From positions 62,001-126,000 of the forward strand of contig NZ_JACCBP010000001.1 in assembly GCF_013408655.1 (NCBI RefSeq): DNA of 64,000 bases, given 5' to 3'. Every line of letters begins with the position of its first letter. The first letter of the stretch is position 1. This DNA is from Pigmentiphaga litoralis. GTDB lineage: Bacteria > Pseudomonadota > Gammaproteobacteria > Burkholderiales > Burkholderiaceae_B. The translations under genes and the position numbers were made by a program. Below the pieces are notes generated by a model, which did no database searches, was not told where the DNA came from, and saw only the letters and a program-made list of their open reading frames with translations. This document shows positions 1 through 8,709 of this stretch, in pieces.

Positions 1-1236
1 GTGCCGGGCATGCTGAAGGAAAAGGTGCATCTGCTGCTGAAGTCCTTGCCGCAGAAATTGCGCCGGCATTGCGTGCCCTTGCCCGAGTATGCCGCGGGCT
101 TTTTCGACCGTTGGTTCGAAGTCGCCGTGAAGCCCGACCGTGGCCTGATCGAGACGCTGATTGCCGACGTGCGCGAACAGAAAACCCTTCAGCTCGCGCC
201 GCCCGACTTCAAGCTGGAAACGTTGCCGGCCCACCTGTTCATGAACTTCCGCGTGCTGGATGAAAATGGCCGCATGCTGTCCATGAGCCGGAACCTGGCG
301 CAGCTGAAAGGTGAACTGGGGCGCGAGGCGCAGGCCACCTTCCAGCAGGTGGCGTCGCGCGACAAGCAGGTGGCGCAGGCCCTGGCCCACGAAGGCCTGA
401 CGGACTGGACCTTTGGCCCGTTGCCGGAACTGCTGGAGATCAAGCGCGGCGGCCTGTCGGTGATCGGCTATCCGGCACTGGTGGACAAGGGCACATCGTG
501 CGACCTGGACGTGTTCGACGATCCGGCCGAAGCGCTGCGTCATCACCGCGCGGGCTTGCTGCGCCTGTTCCGCCTGCAACTGAAAGAGCAGGTCAAGTTC
601 CTGGAAAAGAACCTGAACGGGCTCACGCAAATGAGCATGCTGTATCTGCCGCTGGGAACGCAGGAAGAACTGCGCGACCAGATCATCGACACCGCCCTGG
701 CGCAGGCCTGCCTGGGCGATCCGTGGCCGACCGATGCCGCCTCGTTCACGGCCCGCCGCAACGAAGGCAAGGGCCGATTGGGCCTGCTCGCGCAGGAAAT
801 CGCGCGGCTGGTGTCGACCATCCTGACCGAGTGGGCCGCCGTCATGCGCAAGCTGCCGCAGGCACGGGGCCACGCGGCATCGCATGCCGATATCGAACAG
901 CAGATGCGGGCGCTGATGCCCAAATGGTTCGTACGCGAAACGCCGTATACGCAGCTGGTGCACTACCCGCGCTACATGAGGGCCGCCCAGGCCCGCGTCG
1001 ACAAACTGCGCGCCGATCCGGCCCGCGATGCCAAGCTGCTGGGTGAACTCGGCCAGTTGCTCACGCCCTACCAGCGCGCCAAAGCCGCCCGCAAAGGCGT
1101 CGACGACGCCCGCCTGGACGAATTCCGCTGGATGATCGAAGAACTGCGCGTCGCCCTGTTCGCGCAAGAACTGCGCACCCCCATGCCCGTATCCGTCAAA
1201 CGCCTGCAAAAAGCATGGGAAGCCATCCAACGTTAA
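1..1236 (+). CDS. hrpA: ATP-dependent RNA helicase HrpA, C-terminal part (cut by window edge)
   Basis: This is the C-terminal 411 residues of a DEAH-box RNA helicase of the HrpA type. HrpA proteins are about 1300 residues, so the helicase core lies left of the window. What remains is the large C-terminal domain (DUF3418 region), with typical stretches such as VPGMLKEKVHLLLKSLPQK near residue 2 and the motif GGLSVIGYPALVDKG near residue 149. The first base is in frame inside the gene, so the GTG at 1 is not the start. HrpA unwinds RNA and helps rescue stalled ribosomes in E. coli. Its stop lies 8 bp from the stop of the convergent thioredoxin-like gene. The family call is confident. Confidence 0.9.
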   Translation: MPGMLKEKVHLLLKSLPQKLRRHCVPLPEYAAGFFDRWFEVAVKPDRGLIETLIADVREQKTLQLAPPDFKLETLPAHLFMNFRVLDENGRMLSMSRNLAQLKGELGREAQATFQQVASRDKQVAQALAHEGLTDWTFGPLPELLEIKRGGLSVIGYPALVDKGTSCDLDVFDDPAEALRHHRAGLLRLFRLQLKEQVKFLEKNLNGLTQMSMLYLPLGTQEELRDQIIDTALAQACLGDPWPTDAASFTARRNEGKGRLGLLAQEIARLVSTILTEWAAVMRKLPQARGHAASHADIEQQMRALMPKWFVRETPYTQLVHYPRYMRAAQARVDKLRADPARDAKLLGELGQLLTPYQRAKAARKGVDDARLDEFRWMIEELRVALFAQELRTPMPVSVKRLQKAWEAIQR

Positions 1237-1244
1237 TGCGAAGC

Positions 1245-1646
1245 TTACTCGGGGCTCAACTTCATGCGTAGCCTCGGCGCAGCCGGAGCTACGTCAACAC
1301 CGGTGGGATCCGCCATGATCGCCTCGATCATCCGTTCCAGGTGCCCGATGTGCGGCAGCATCGGCCCATAGAACCGGGTCCGCGTGGCGTCCTGGATCAA
1401 CAGCGTCGGGAAATCTTCGATGTCATCGTCATCGAGCAATTCAGGATGTGTCTCGACATCCACCCAGACGAACACATGCTGCGGCAGCGATGCCGCCAGG
1501 TCGGTAAAACGGGGCAGGTATTCCCGGCAGGTTCCGCACCACTCGGCGCACAGGCACGCAACGAGCAAAGACGCTTCGCTAGACAGCTTTTCAGCAATCA
1601 GGTCGGTATCGGTATCGGGCAGGTAAACAGGCGCGGAAGCGGTCAT
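1245..1646 (-). CDS. Thioredoxin-family protein
   Basis: A 133-residue single-domain protein with the thioredoxin active site AEWCGTCREY near residues 34-43, giving a CxxC pair separated by Gly-Thr. It has no signal peptide, so it should act in the cytoplasm as a small thiol-disulfide oxidoreductase. The cis-proline region is visible as DFPTLLI. The CGTC pair differs from the CGPC of classical thioredoxin, so it is probably a specialised thioredoxin rather than TrxA. It is convergent with hrpA. The Shine-Dalgarno sequence before the ATG at 1646 is weak. Partner proteins cannot be predicted. Confidence 0.8.
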   Translation of the reverse strand: MTASAPVYLPDTDTDLIAEKLSSEASLLVACLCAEWCGTCREYLPRFTDLAASLPQHVFVWVDVETHPELLDDDDIEDFPTLLIQDATRTRFYGPMLPHIGHLERMIEAIMADPTGVDVAPAAPRLRMKLSPE

Positions 1647-1741
1647 TGGCGGGGTAACGGAAGGCTACGTTTCTGCAGCTATTATGCCTGTGCAGTGCGG
1701 CATACTGGCGTTCCCCTGACTCGTACGGATGACAGCGCGCA

Positions 1742-2497
1742 ATGAGTACTCACCCTGAAGCTTTGCCCGTGGTCGTTCGGTCCGCCGGTTTCGAAGGCGT
1801 CGGCCTGGCGATCGGCCGCGCGCTCAGGTCGCAGTGCCGCGGGCCCATGCTGCTGGCCCTGCTGTTGCCGCTCTTCGTGGCGGTGATCAGCGCCATCGCG
1901 CTCCTCTGGTTCTTTGGCGCCACCCTGAGCGACTGGCTGCAAAGCGCGGCGTCAAGCTACAACGTCACGCTTGGCGCGGTGGACGGAATGCTGATCCCCA
2001 TCGTGGTCGGCATCATCCTGCTGCCCATCGCGGGCATCCTTGGTCTGGTCGCCGCGGCGATCTTCGTCATGCCTCTTGTGCTGCGGCACCTGAACGAACG
2101 CGACTACCCCGGCCTGCAGCGCCTGGGTGGCCACGTGTTCTTCCCCAGCCTGTGGAACGCCACCTGGGTCATGGTCGTCTTCGCGGTGGGATGGGTATTG
2201 TCGCTGCCGCTGTGGATGGTCCCGCCGCTGGCCATCGTGGCCCACGTGGGCTGGTGGGCATTTGCCTTCACCAAGATCATGCGGCTGGACGCGTTGGCCG
2301 ATCACGCGACGCCACAAGAGCGTAAGATTCTGCAGGCACGGCACAACCGGGGCTTCTGGGCGCTAGGCACCATTTGCGCCCTGATCAATTTCCTTGTGCC
2401 GCCTGCATGGTTCCTGCTGCCGGTCCTATCGGCGCTCATGTTTTCGCACTTTGGCCTCGAGGCGCTGCGTCGTCTGCGCAGCGAAACACAACCATGA
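1742..2497 (+). CDS. EI24 domain-containing membrane protein
   Basis: A 251-residue integral membrane protein with about five or six hydrophobic segments (for example around residues 37-62, 85-112, 137-165 and 208-235). Its pattern fits the EI24/CysZ-like family, whose best-known bacterial member, CysZ, is a sulfate permease. This copy lacks clear evidence of sulfate transport and no cys genes are near, so only the family is called. The ATG at 1742 is chosen because the preceding 95 bp separate it from the divergent thioredoxin gene. Its stop overlaps the next start (ATGA at 2494-2497), so the two genes are translationally coupled. Confidence 0.75.
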   Translation: MSTHPEALPVVVRSAGFEGVGLAIGRALRSQCRGPMLLALLLPLFVAVISAIALLWFFGATLSDWLQSAASSYNVTLGAVDGMLIPIVVGIILLPIAGILGLVAAAIFVMPLVLRHLNERDYPGLQRLGGHVFFPSLWNATWVMVVFAVGWVLSLPLWMVPPLAIVAHVGWWAFAFTKIMRLDALADHATPQERKILQARHNRGFWALGTICALINFLVPPAWFLLPVLSALMFSHFGLEALRRLRSETQP

Positions 2498-3303
2498 CAC
2501 AAACATCATCGCCCGCTCAACGTCAGATCGGGCTCTTCATCATCGGTGACGAAATCCTGTCGGGTCGTCGCCAGGACCGGCACTTTGCCAAGGTCGTCGA
2601 ACTTCTCAGTGCCCGCGGGCTGCAGCTGTCATGGGCGCAGTTCATTGGCGATGACCGCGAAAAGCTGGTGGACGCCTATCGCCGCAGCCTGGCCAGCGAC
2701 GACATCGTCTTCTCGTGCGGCGGCATTGGCGCCACCCCCGACGACCACACGCGCCAGGCCGTCGCGGCCGCGTTGGGCGTCGAAACGGTGCTGCACCCCG
2801 AAGCCGCCGACCTGATCGGCCAGCGCATGGCCGAATCCGCCGCGCAAGGCAAGGGCAGCGCCGACATGACCACGCCGGAAAACCGCCAGCGTCTGCGCAT
2901 GGGCGAGTTCCCCCAGGGCGCCGAGATCGTGCCGAACCCGTACAACAAGATCCCCGGCTTTTTCATTCACGACCACACCTTCGTGCCGGGCTTTCCGGTC
3001 ATGGCCTGGCCGATGATCGAATGGACGCTGGACCACCGCTACGCCGACCTGCACCACAAGGCTCCGCATGTGGAACATTCCTTCCTGGTGTATGAGCTGG
3101 CCGAGTCCACCATCACGCCCGTGATGGAAGCGCTGGAAACGCGCTGGCCCGCCATCAAGGCCTTCAGCCTGCCGAGCATGGGTGGGGCAGGGCGCAACCA
3201 CATCGAACTGGGTGTGAAGGGCGAGCCCGAACAGGCCGCCGTGGCGCTAGAGTTCCTGAAGGACGAAGCCAGGCGCCTGGGCGGAACGTTCGGGGCGGCT
3301 TGA
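2494..3303 (+). CDS. Competence/damage-inducible protein A family (MoCF-binding domain)
   Basis: A 269-residue protein with a MoCF/MogA-like fold, beginning with GLFIIGDEILSGRRQDRH, the conserved N-terminal motif of CinA-type proteins, and a glycine-rich loop (SCGGIGATPDDHT). It has only the molybdopterin-binding-like domain, without the C-terminal nicotinamide-nucleotide amidase domain of full CinA. Such short forms are common in betaproteobacteria and their reaction is not established. The start is the ATG at 2494 that overlaps the stop of the EI24 gene; an open frame extends further upstream but would overlap that gene by more than 100 bp. A strong terminator follows. Confidence 0.85.
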   Translation: MTQTSSPAQRQIGLFIIGDEILSGRRQDRHFAKVVELLSARGLQLSWAQFIGDDREKLVDAYRRSLASDDIVFSCGGIGATPDDHTRQAVAAALGVETVLHPEAADLIGQRMAESAAQGKGSADMTTPENRQRLRMGEFPQGAEIVPNPYNKIPGFFIHDHTFVPGFPVMAWPMIEWTLDHRYADLHHKAPHVEHSFLVYELAESTITPVMEALETRWPAIKAFSLPSMGGAGRNHIELGVKGEPEQAAVALEFLKDEARRLGGTFGAA

Positions 3304-3354
3304 CCGGAACGCGCGCCCGCCGTGGCGCGCATCCGCCGCGACGCAATCCGGACA

Positions 3355-3387
3355 CAAAAAAAGACCCGCCGAGGCGGGTCTTTTTCT
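3355..3387. terminator. Bidirectional intrinsic terminator
   Basis: An inverted repeat (AAAGACCCGCC / GGCGGGTCTTT) flanked by A-runs on the left and T-runs on the right, between the convergent MoCF-domain gene and the phasin gene. It can serve both strands. Confidence 0.9.
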
Positions 3388-3443
3388 TTGGTTCTGCGCG
3401 TTGCAAGTCAGTGACTTACCCCGCGCAAATCCGGCCGTGGCAA

Positions 3444-4022
3444 TTACGCTGCGGCGGTAGCGGCCTTGCGGACGCGCGACGTGCGGGCAGCCGTATCGCT
3501 GGCAGCCTTGAACGTGGCGTTGGTCGCGGCGGTCATGTTCGACTCGGCAACTTCGGCGGCCTGCTTGGCAGCCTTGCTGACCGAATCATAGGCCGACGTG
3601 GCGGTAGCCAGCGACGACTTGATCATGGCGATGGCGCTTTCCGAACCGGCCGGGGCCGACTTGGACATCTGGTCGACGACGTCGATCATCTGTTGTTGCT
3701 GGGCGGCCACCTGGGCTTCGCTCAGCTTGGCAAATTCGCTTTGCACGCCAGCCATGATGTCATAGACATGCTTGCTGTAGGCCAGCGCCTTTTCGGCGTT
3801 AGGCTGAGCCAGCGAGGCGGTGAAGGCCATGGCTTCCTGGCCATCCTTCAGTTCGAACGCTTCCTGTGCCTTGATCGACATTTCGTCGAGCGTTGCCTTG
3901 GCAACCTTCACGTGCAGGTCGACCAGCTTTTCGAAGCCGGCGAAGGCGGTGTTGTTGGCGACCAGGAAAGCATCGAAAAGGGCTTTCTGGCTGGCGAGGG
4001 CGCGTTCTGGGGTAGCGGACAT
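3444..4022 (-). CDS. phaP: Phasin family protein
   Basis: A 192-residue, Ala- and Gln-rich, almost wholly helical protein of the phasin (PhaP) family. Phasins coat polyhydroxyalkanoate granules in the cytoplasm and control their size. Features are the N-terminal FDAFLVANNTAFAGFEKLVD region, no signal peptide, and a basic, Ala/Thr-rich C-terminal tail (residues about 160-192). The start is the ATG at 4022, which has AGGAG 6-7 bp upstream; a longer frame to 4079 lacks this. The pha synthesis genes are not in the window. A TGC-rich palindrome upstream may be the PhaR operator. Confidence 0.88.
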   Translation of the reverse strand: MSATPERALASQKALFDAFLVANNTAFAGFEKLVDLHVKVAKATLDEMSIKAQEAFELKDGQEAMAFTASLAQPNAEKALAYSKHVYDIMAGVQSEFAKLSEAQVAAQQQQMIDVVDQMSKSAPAGSESAIAMIKSSLATATSAYDSVSKAAKQAAEVAESNMTAATNATFKAASDTAARTSRVRKAATAAA

Positions 4023-4448
4023 GTTGACTCCTGGGTCGGTCGTGGATTTCAGAGATCGGTCATGAGAGCATCCGGTCATCCCGAAATCCCCGATCTACAT
4101 ATGTTGGTGGTCACGCTCTCGGTGACCGCGTTGCCTGCCACACCCTGGTCTGAACCGGCGATGTTGCAATGCACAATACCCATTTTAGGGACGGAAACCA
4201 CGGTGTCAAGGGTCGCTATCCGTGGTCCCGGCAACAGCTACAAGGTTGCCCACGCCCGGTCGGGGGCCCTCTCCCTGGGAAGACCCTGCACTGAAGCCAG
4301 ATCCCCGGTCCGAAAACTTTTTTTTTGCGTTCGATGAATTTTATGTTGCATCGCGAGAACGCAGCGCGTTCAGCTTGCATTCAGCCTGGCTGAGCAGCCG
4401 TTTGCGCACCCCGTTACACTTCCGGCTCCCTGTCGCCTGAGGTCCATC
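4023..4448. other. Intergenic region between phasin gene and EamA gene
   Basis: 426 bp without a supported gene. It holds the 5' regions of two divergent genes. Visible elements are the TGC palindrome at 4162-4176, a T-tract at about 4317-4326, and a perfect 6-bp inverted repeat with 3-bp spacer (GAACGC AGC GCGTTC) at 4357-4371 that could be an operator for the EamA gene. No convincing -35/-10 pair was found. Confidence 0.5.
4162..4176. promoter_or_regulatory. Candidate PhaR operator
   Basis: TGTTGCAATGCACAA is a near-palindrome centred on TGCA-A-TGCA, about 140 bp upstream of the phasin start. The phasin repressor PhaR is known to bind TGC/GCA-rich palindromes in front of phaP genes; assignment here rests only on sequence resemblance and position. 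Confidence 0.4.
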
Positions 4449-5309
4449 GTGGCCGATACGCTGCTGTCCCGCCTGGTTTCTCCATTCTTCGTCCTGACCT
4501 GGAGCACCGGCTTTGTCGTCGCGCGTTTCGGCCTGCCTTACGCCGAGCCCGCCACCTTCCTGGCGCTGCGCTTCATTGGCGTGCTGATCATCATGGCGCC
4601 CCTGGCCCTGCTGGCGCGCAGCGCGTGGCCGTCGCGGCGGCAAGGCATGCACATGGCGATTGCCGGCATCCTGCTGCAGGCGGGCTATCTGGGCGGCGTC
4701 TGGGCGGCCATCAAGCTGGGCATGGGCGCGGGGCTGGCCGCGCTGATCGTCGGGATGCAGCCGGTGCTGACCGCCGTGTTGGGGCAGTGGCTGGGCGACC
4801 GTCCCAACCTGCGTCAGTGGGCCGGCCTGGCGCTCGGCCTGGTGGGCGTCGCCATGGTGGTCGGCAATCGCCTGGGTAACGAACTGACGCCGGTCAGTCT
4901 ATCGTGGGCGATCCTGGGGTTGGTGTCCATCACCGCCGGCACGATCTACCAGCGCCGTTTTTGCCCCGCGATCGACCTGCGGGTGGGCAGCGCGCTGCAG
5001 TTCGGCGCCGCGCTGGTCGTGACCTTGCCCTTTGCCTTCCTGTTCGAAACCCGCGACGTGATGTGGACGCCGCAGTTCATCGGCGCGCTGGCGTGGTCGG
5101 TACTGGCGCTATCGATCGGCAGCGTGTCGCTGCTCTTTTTGCTGATTCGTCGCGGCGCCGCCACACGTGTCGCCAGCCTGATGTATCTGACGCCCGGGGT
5201 GACCGCCGTGATGGCGTGGCTCCTCTTCCGAGAGCCGTTGACGCTGGTGATGATCCTGGGTCTGGTCGTGTCCGCTGTCGGGGTGGCCTGGGCTCAGGGG
5301 AAACGATAG
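4449..5309 (+). CDS. EamA family (drug/metabolite superfamily) transporter
   Basis: A 286-residue inner-membrane protein with about ten hydrophobic helices in two EamA repeats (residues about 5-135 and 150-284). The N-terminal motif FFVLTWSTGFVVARFGLPYA is typical of this family. EamA permeases of this kind usually export amino acids or small metabolites, but the substrate cannot be read from sequence. The start is a GTG with GAGG 6 bp upstream. The family call is firm and the function is open. Confidence 0.85.
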   Translation: MADTLLSRLVSPFFVLTWSTGFVVARFGLPYAEPATFLALRFIGVLIIMAPLALLARSAWPSRRQGMHMAIAGILLQAGYLGGVWAAIKLGMGAGLAALIVGMQPVLTAVLGQWLGDRPNLRQWAGLALGLVGVAMVVGNRLGNELTPVSLSWAILGLVSITAGTIYQRRFCPAIDLRVGSALQFGAALVVTLPFAFLFETRDVMWTPQFIGALAWSVLALSIGSVSLLFLLIRRGAATRVASLMYLTPGVTAVMAWLLFREPLTLVMILGLVVSAVGVAWAQGKR

Positions 5310-5411
5310 TGTTCAGCTAGCCGTCAACCGGTCGGGCTTCCCGTAAACTCCCACGCAAGGCTGTAGGCACTACGTGCTCCAGTCAATAAATTCGATAAGC
5401 GGAGAAGTGGG

Positions 5412-6407
5412 ATGACATTGCGTAGAAAGATGATGTCCGTGGCGGTTGCCTCGGTCATGGCAGCGGGTGTGGCGGCGTTGGCGCCAGGGCTGGCAATGGC
5501 CCAGAACTATCCATCCAAGCCGGTCACGATGATCGTGCCATTCGCCGCAGGCGGTCCGACCGACGTCGTGGCGCGCTCGCTGGCCGAATCCATGCGCAAG
5601 ACGCTGGGCCAGACCATCGTGGTGGAAAACGTCGCCGGCGCCGGCGGCACGATCGGCACGGCGCGTGTCGCCAAGGCCCAGAACGACGGCTATACCTTGC
5701 TGTTGATGCACATCGGCTTTTCGACGGCGCCCGCGCTGTATCGCAAGCTGAGCTATGACGCCGCGAACGATTTCGCGCCGGTGGGCCTGACGGTCGACGT
5801 GCCGATGACGATGATCGCGCGCGACAACTTCCCGGCCAACAACTTTGCCGAATTCCTGGCTTACGTGAAGGCCAACAACGCCAAGCTGTCGATGGCCAAC
5901 GCCGGTATCGGTTCGGCCTCGCACCTGTGCGGCCTGATCTTCACCAGCACGATCGGCACCGAACTGCAGACCATCCCGTACAAGGGCACGGCGCCTGCCA
6001 TGAACGACATCCTGGGCAAACAGGTGGACTTCATGTGCGACCAGACGACCAACACGACTGGCCAGATCAAGGCCAACAAGGTCAAGGCCTATGCCGTGAC
6101 CAGCAAGGCCCGCGTGCCAAGCCTGCCTGACCTGCCGACCATGGACGAATCCGGCCTGAAGGGCTTTGAAGTGGGTATCTGGCACGGTCTGTGGGCGCCC
6201 AAGGGCACGCCGCAGCCGGTGGTCGACAAGGTCCAGGCCGCGCTCAAGGCAGGCCTGGCCGATCCGGCCTTCAAGAACCGCATGACCGAACTGGGCGCGA
6301 TCGTCCTGGCCGACCAGGCCAGCCCGGCTGCGCTCGACAAGCATGTCAAGAGCGAGACCGCCAAGTGGGGCGCGATCATCAAGAAAGCCGGCGTCTACGC
6401 CGACTGA
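5412..6407 (+). CDS. Bug family tripartite tricarboxylate transporter substrate-binding protein
   Basis: A 331-residue secreted periplasmic binding protein. A Sec signal peptide (residues about 1-30, ending AMAQ) precedes the Bug/TctC domain, which opens with YPSKPVTMIVPFAAGGPTDV, the family hallmark. Bug proteins bind carboxylates and related compounds and deliver them to TctAB-type permeases; hundreds occur per genome in Bordetella and relatives, usually without a linked permease, as here. A GGAGAAG Shine-Dalgarno sequence precedes the ATG. A terminator follows at once, so it is a single-gene unit. The ligand is unknown. Confidence 0.93.
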   Translation: MTLRRKMMSVAVASVMAAGVAALAPGLAMAQNYPSKPVTMIVPFAAGGPTDVVARSLAESMRKTLGQTIVVENVAGAGGTIGTARVAKAQNDGYTLLLMHIGFSTAPALYRKLSYDAANDFAPVGLTVDVPMTMIARDNFPANNFAEFLAYVKANNAKLSMANAGIGSASHLCGLIFTSTIGTELQTIPYKGTAPAMNDILGKQVDFMCDQTTNTTGQIKANKVKAYAVTSKARVPSLPDLPTMDESGLKGFEVGIWHGLWAPKGTPQPVVDKVQAALKAGLADPAFKNRMTELGAIVLADQASPAALDKHVKSETAKWGAIIKKAGVYAD

Positions 6408-6435
6408 TCGCCTTGATTTGATTGAGGTTTGAAGG

Positions 6436-6472
6436 ATGGCGGACCGGGTTTGACCCGTTCCGCCATTTTTTT
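6436..6472 (+). terminator. Intrinsic terminator after Bug gene
   Basis: A long hairpin (ATGGCGGACCGGGT paired with ACCCGTTCCGCCAT, one mismatch) followed by seven T residues, 29 bp after the Bug gene stop. Confidence 0.9.
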
Positions 6473-6528
6473 AAGCACGCATGGGATCAAGCAAGTTATA
6501 AAAATAGCGTTGTAAGTCGTTCATTTCA

Positions 6529-6557
6529 TGGACAATTCCGGTTCGAAATCTGATAAG
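6529..6557 (+). promoter_or_regulatory. Candidate sigma70 promoter for S11 peptidase gene
   Basis: TGGACA (5 of 6 to the -35 consensus), a 17-bp spacer and GATAAG (4 of 6 to the -10 consensus), ending 36 bp before the start codon. Confidence 0.5.
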
Positions 6558-6593
6558 CTGCGTCGCCTGGACAGAATCGTTACCGGAGGACAC

Positions 6594-7694
6594 ATGGCGC
6601 GCAGTTTGAATCGGGCTTTCGCAATCGCATTGCTTTGCGCGTCGAGTATTGCGGTCGGCTTGCCGGCCGTTTCCACCGCTGCCACGTCGTCTTCCCAGGC
6701 AACGGCAAAAAAGTCCAAGGCCAAGGCCACGGCAACGCCTGCTTCCAGCAAGGCCAAGGTCGTCGCAAAGAAAACCACCGCCAAGGCGGCCAGCAAGACG
6801 GCCGTCGTGGTCAAGAAGTCGTCCCGCGCCGTGGCGTCCGCCAAGGGCGCCGGCCAGGCCGCCGTGGTCGCTTCGGTGCGCCGCGCCTCTTTCGGTCCCA
6901 TGTCGTCGCTGGACCACGATGAATCGGTCTCCAGCGGCCAGCTCTCGCTGCGTTCCAGCACTGCCTTCGTGCAGGACCTGAACTCGTCCGACGTCCTGTT
7001 CGCCAAGAACGACGCCGCCATCGTGCCGATCGCGTCGATCACCAAGCTCATGACGGCGCTGGTCGTTGTCGACGCCAATCTCGACCTTGAAGAAATGCTC
7101 GAGATCACGACCGAAGACATCGACACGTACAAGAACACCGGCTCGCGCCTGGCCATCGGCACGCGTCTGTCGCGCACCGACATGCTGCACCTGGCGCTGA
7201 TGTCTTCCGAGAACCGTGCCGCCAGCGCCCTGGGCCGCAATTATCCGGGCGGCCTGCCGGCCTTCGTGCAGGCCATGAACGCCAAAGCCAGCCTGCTGGG
7301 CATGCACGACACGCGTTATGTCGAGCCCACCGGTCTGTCCAGCAGCAACGTGTCCAGCGCGCGTGACCTGGTCCGCCTGATGCAGACCGCCGCGCTGCGT
7401 CCGCTGATCCACGAATACACCACCAGCACCAGCTACTCGGTCGACGTGCGCGGCCGCACGCAAACCTTCCGCAACACCAACCAGCTGGTCAGCAAGCCCG
7501 ACTGGGGCATTACCGTGTCCAAGACCGGCTTCATCAACGAAGCAGGCCGTTGCCTGGTCATGCTGGCCAACATCGAAGGCCGCCAGCTGGCCATCGTGCT
7601 GCTGGATTCCGCCGGCTCGTTCACCCGCACGGCCGACGCCGTCCGCGTGCGTCAGTGGCTGCAGCGCGAAGTGGCGCACAACAACACGCTCTGA
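6594..7694 (+). CDS. D-alanyl-D-alanine carboxypeptidase/endopeptidase, S11 family
   Basis: A 366-residue periplasmic penicillin-binding protein of the PBP7/DacA type (peptidase S11). All three catalytic motifs are present: SxxK as S148-I-T-K151, SxN as S205-E-N207, and KTG at 310-312. The enzyme trims or cleaves peptidoglycan peptide side chains. A signal peptide spans residues about 1-30. Between it and the enzyme domain lies an odd Lys/Ala-rich stretch (about 39-97) resembling the tail of histone H1, unusual for an envelope enzyme. The ATG at 6594 is chosen for its GGAGGA Shine-Dalgarno and signal peptide. It is a single gene between a promoter and a terminator. It lacks the C-terminal amphipathic anchor domain of DacA/PBP5, so PBP7-like is the better fit. 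Confidence 0.92.
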   Translation: MARSLNRAFAIALLCASSIAVGLPAVSTAATSSSQATAKKSKAKATATPASSKAKVVAKKTTAKAASKTAVVVKKSSRAVASAKGAGQAAVVASVRRASFGPMSSLDHDESVSSGQLSLRSSTAFVQDLNSSDVLFAKNDAAIVPIASITKLMTALVVVDANLDLEEMLEITTEDIDTYKNTGSRLAIGTRLSRTDMLHLALMSSENRAASALGRNYPGGLPAFVQAMNAKASLLGMHDTRYVEPTGLSSSNVSSARDLVRLMQTAALRPLIHEYTTSTSYSVDVRGRTQTFRNTNQLVSKPDWGITVSKTGFINEAGRCLVMLANIEGRQLAIVLLDSAGSFTRTADAVRVRQWLQREVAHNNTL

Positions 7695-7728
7695 TTTCAG
7701 CGATCCCGGCGATCCCGCCATCCAGCAA

Positions 7729-7765
7729 AAAGCCCCGCGGCATGACAGTGCCGCGGGGCTTTTTG
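7729..7765 (+). terminator. Intrinsic terminator after S11 peptidase gene
   Basis: A 12-bp perfect stem (AGCCCCGCGGCA / TGCCGCGGGGCT) with a 6-nt loop, A-run before and T-run after. It may act in both directions, since the IclR gene converges from the right. Confidence 0.92.
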
Positions 7766-7785
7766 TTGGCGGACAGACCGCCGGG

Positions 7786-8607
7786 TCAGCCGTGCGTGGA
7801 AGGCTCGTAGCCCAAGGCGTCCGAAATCCGGTTGGCGGTTTCCACCAGGGCGTCGATCCACGCGTCCTGCAGGCGGTCGGCAGGCGCCGAGATCGACAGG
7901 CCGGCAATCAGCTTGCCCGAGTCGTCGTGAATGCCCGCGGCAATACAGCGCACGCCCAGCTCCAGTTCTTCGTTGTCGCGCGCGTAGCCGTGGTCGCGGA
8001 CCTGCCCGAGTTCTTCTTCCAGCATGCCCAGGTCCTTGACGCTGTTGTCGGTATGCGCCACCAGCCCGGTACGCGACGCATAGGCCTGGATCGACCGTGT
8101 GTCGTCCGCCGACAGGAACAGCTTGCCGGTCGACGTCAGGTGCAGCGGCGCGCGGCCGCCAATGGCGCGCACCACCTGCATGCCGGAGCGTTCGCTGTAG
8201 GCGCGGTCGATGTAGACGATTTCATCGCCCTGGCGGACCGACAGGTTGACGGTCTGGCCGGTCAGCCGGTGCAGGGTGCGCATGGGCGCCAGCGCGGCGT
8301 CGCGGATGTTCAGGCGGCCTTTGACCAGGTGCCCCAGTTCAAGCAGCCGCATGCCCAGACAGTACATGCCGCTGTCGACACGATCGACGTACCGTCCGGC
8401 GACCAGGTCGTTCAGGATGCGGTGAGCGGTGGACGGGTGCAGGCCCGTGGTCAGCGCCAGTTCCTTGAGGCTGACCGGGTCGGGCTGATTGGCCAGCGCA
8501 TCCAGCAGCAGCATGGTGCGCTCGAGGACCTGGATGGTGATCGGAGGTCGGGTTTCCGCCGCGGGCGCGGCAGGACCTTCCGATGTCATAGGAGAGTGTC
8601 CAGCCAT
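7786..8607 (-). CDS. IclR family transcriptional regulator
   Basis: A 273-residue regulator. The winged helix-turn-helix lies at residues about 25-85 (SLKELALTTGLHPSTAHRIL) and the IclR effector-binding domain at about 100-265 (with the GYARDNEELELGVRCIAAGI motif). IclR proteins control catabolic or multidrug genes in response to small molecules. The neighbouring genes (S11 peptidase, tas) are not obvious catabolic targets, so its regulon is unclear. The start at 8607 gives an N-terminal extension of about 20 residues before the domain; an ATG six codons further in is possible. Confidence 0.9.
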   Translation of the reverse strand: MAGHSPMTSEGPAAPAAETRPPITIQVLERTMLLLDALANQPDPVSLKELALTTGLHPSTAHRILNDLVAGRYVDRVDSGMYCLGMRLLELGHLVKGRLNIRDAALAPMRTLHRLTGQTVNLSVRQGDEIVYIDRAYSERSGMQVVRAIGGRAPLHLTSTGKLFLSADDTRSIQAYASRTGLVAHTDNSVKDLGMLEEELGQVRDHGYARDNEELELGVRCIAAGIHDDSGKLIAGLSISAPADRLQDAWIDALVETANRISDALGYEPSTHG

Positions 8608-8709
8608 GTGTCTCTAGGTCTTTGCACGAATAATCGCAAATTCTATCTCATATCGTGAAACAGGATAAGCCATTGGGTGGAGCCGGCCCCCTTGCGGGAA
8701 CCTGCCCTT

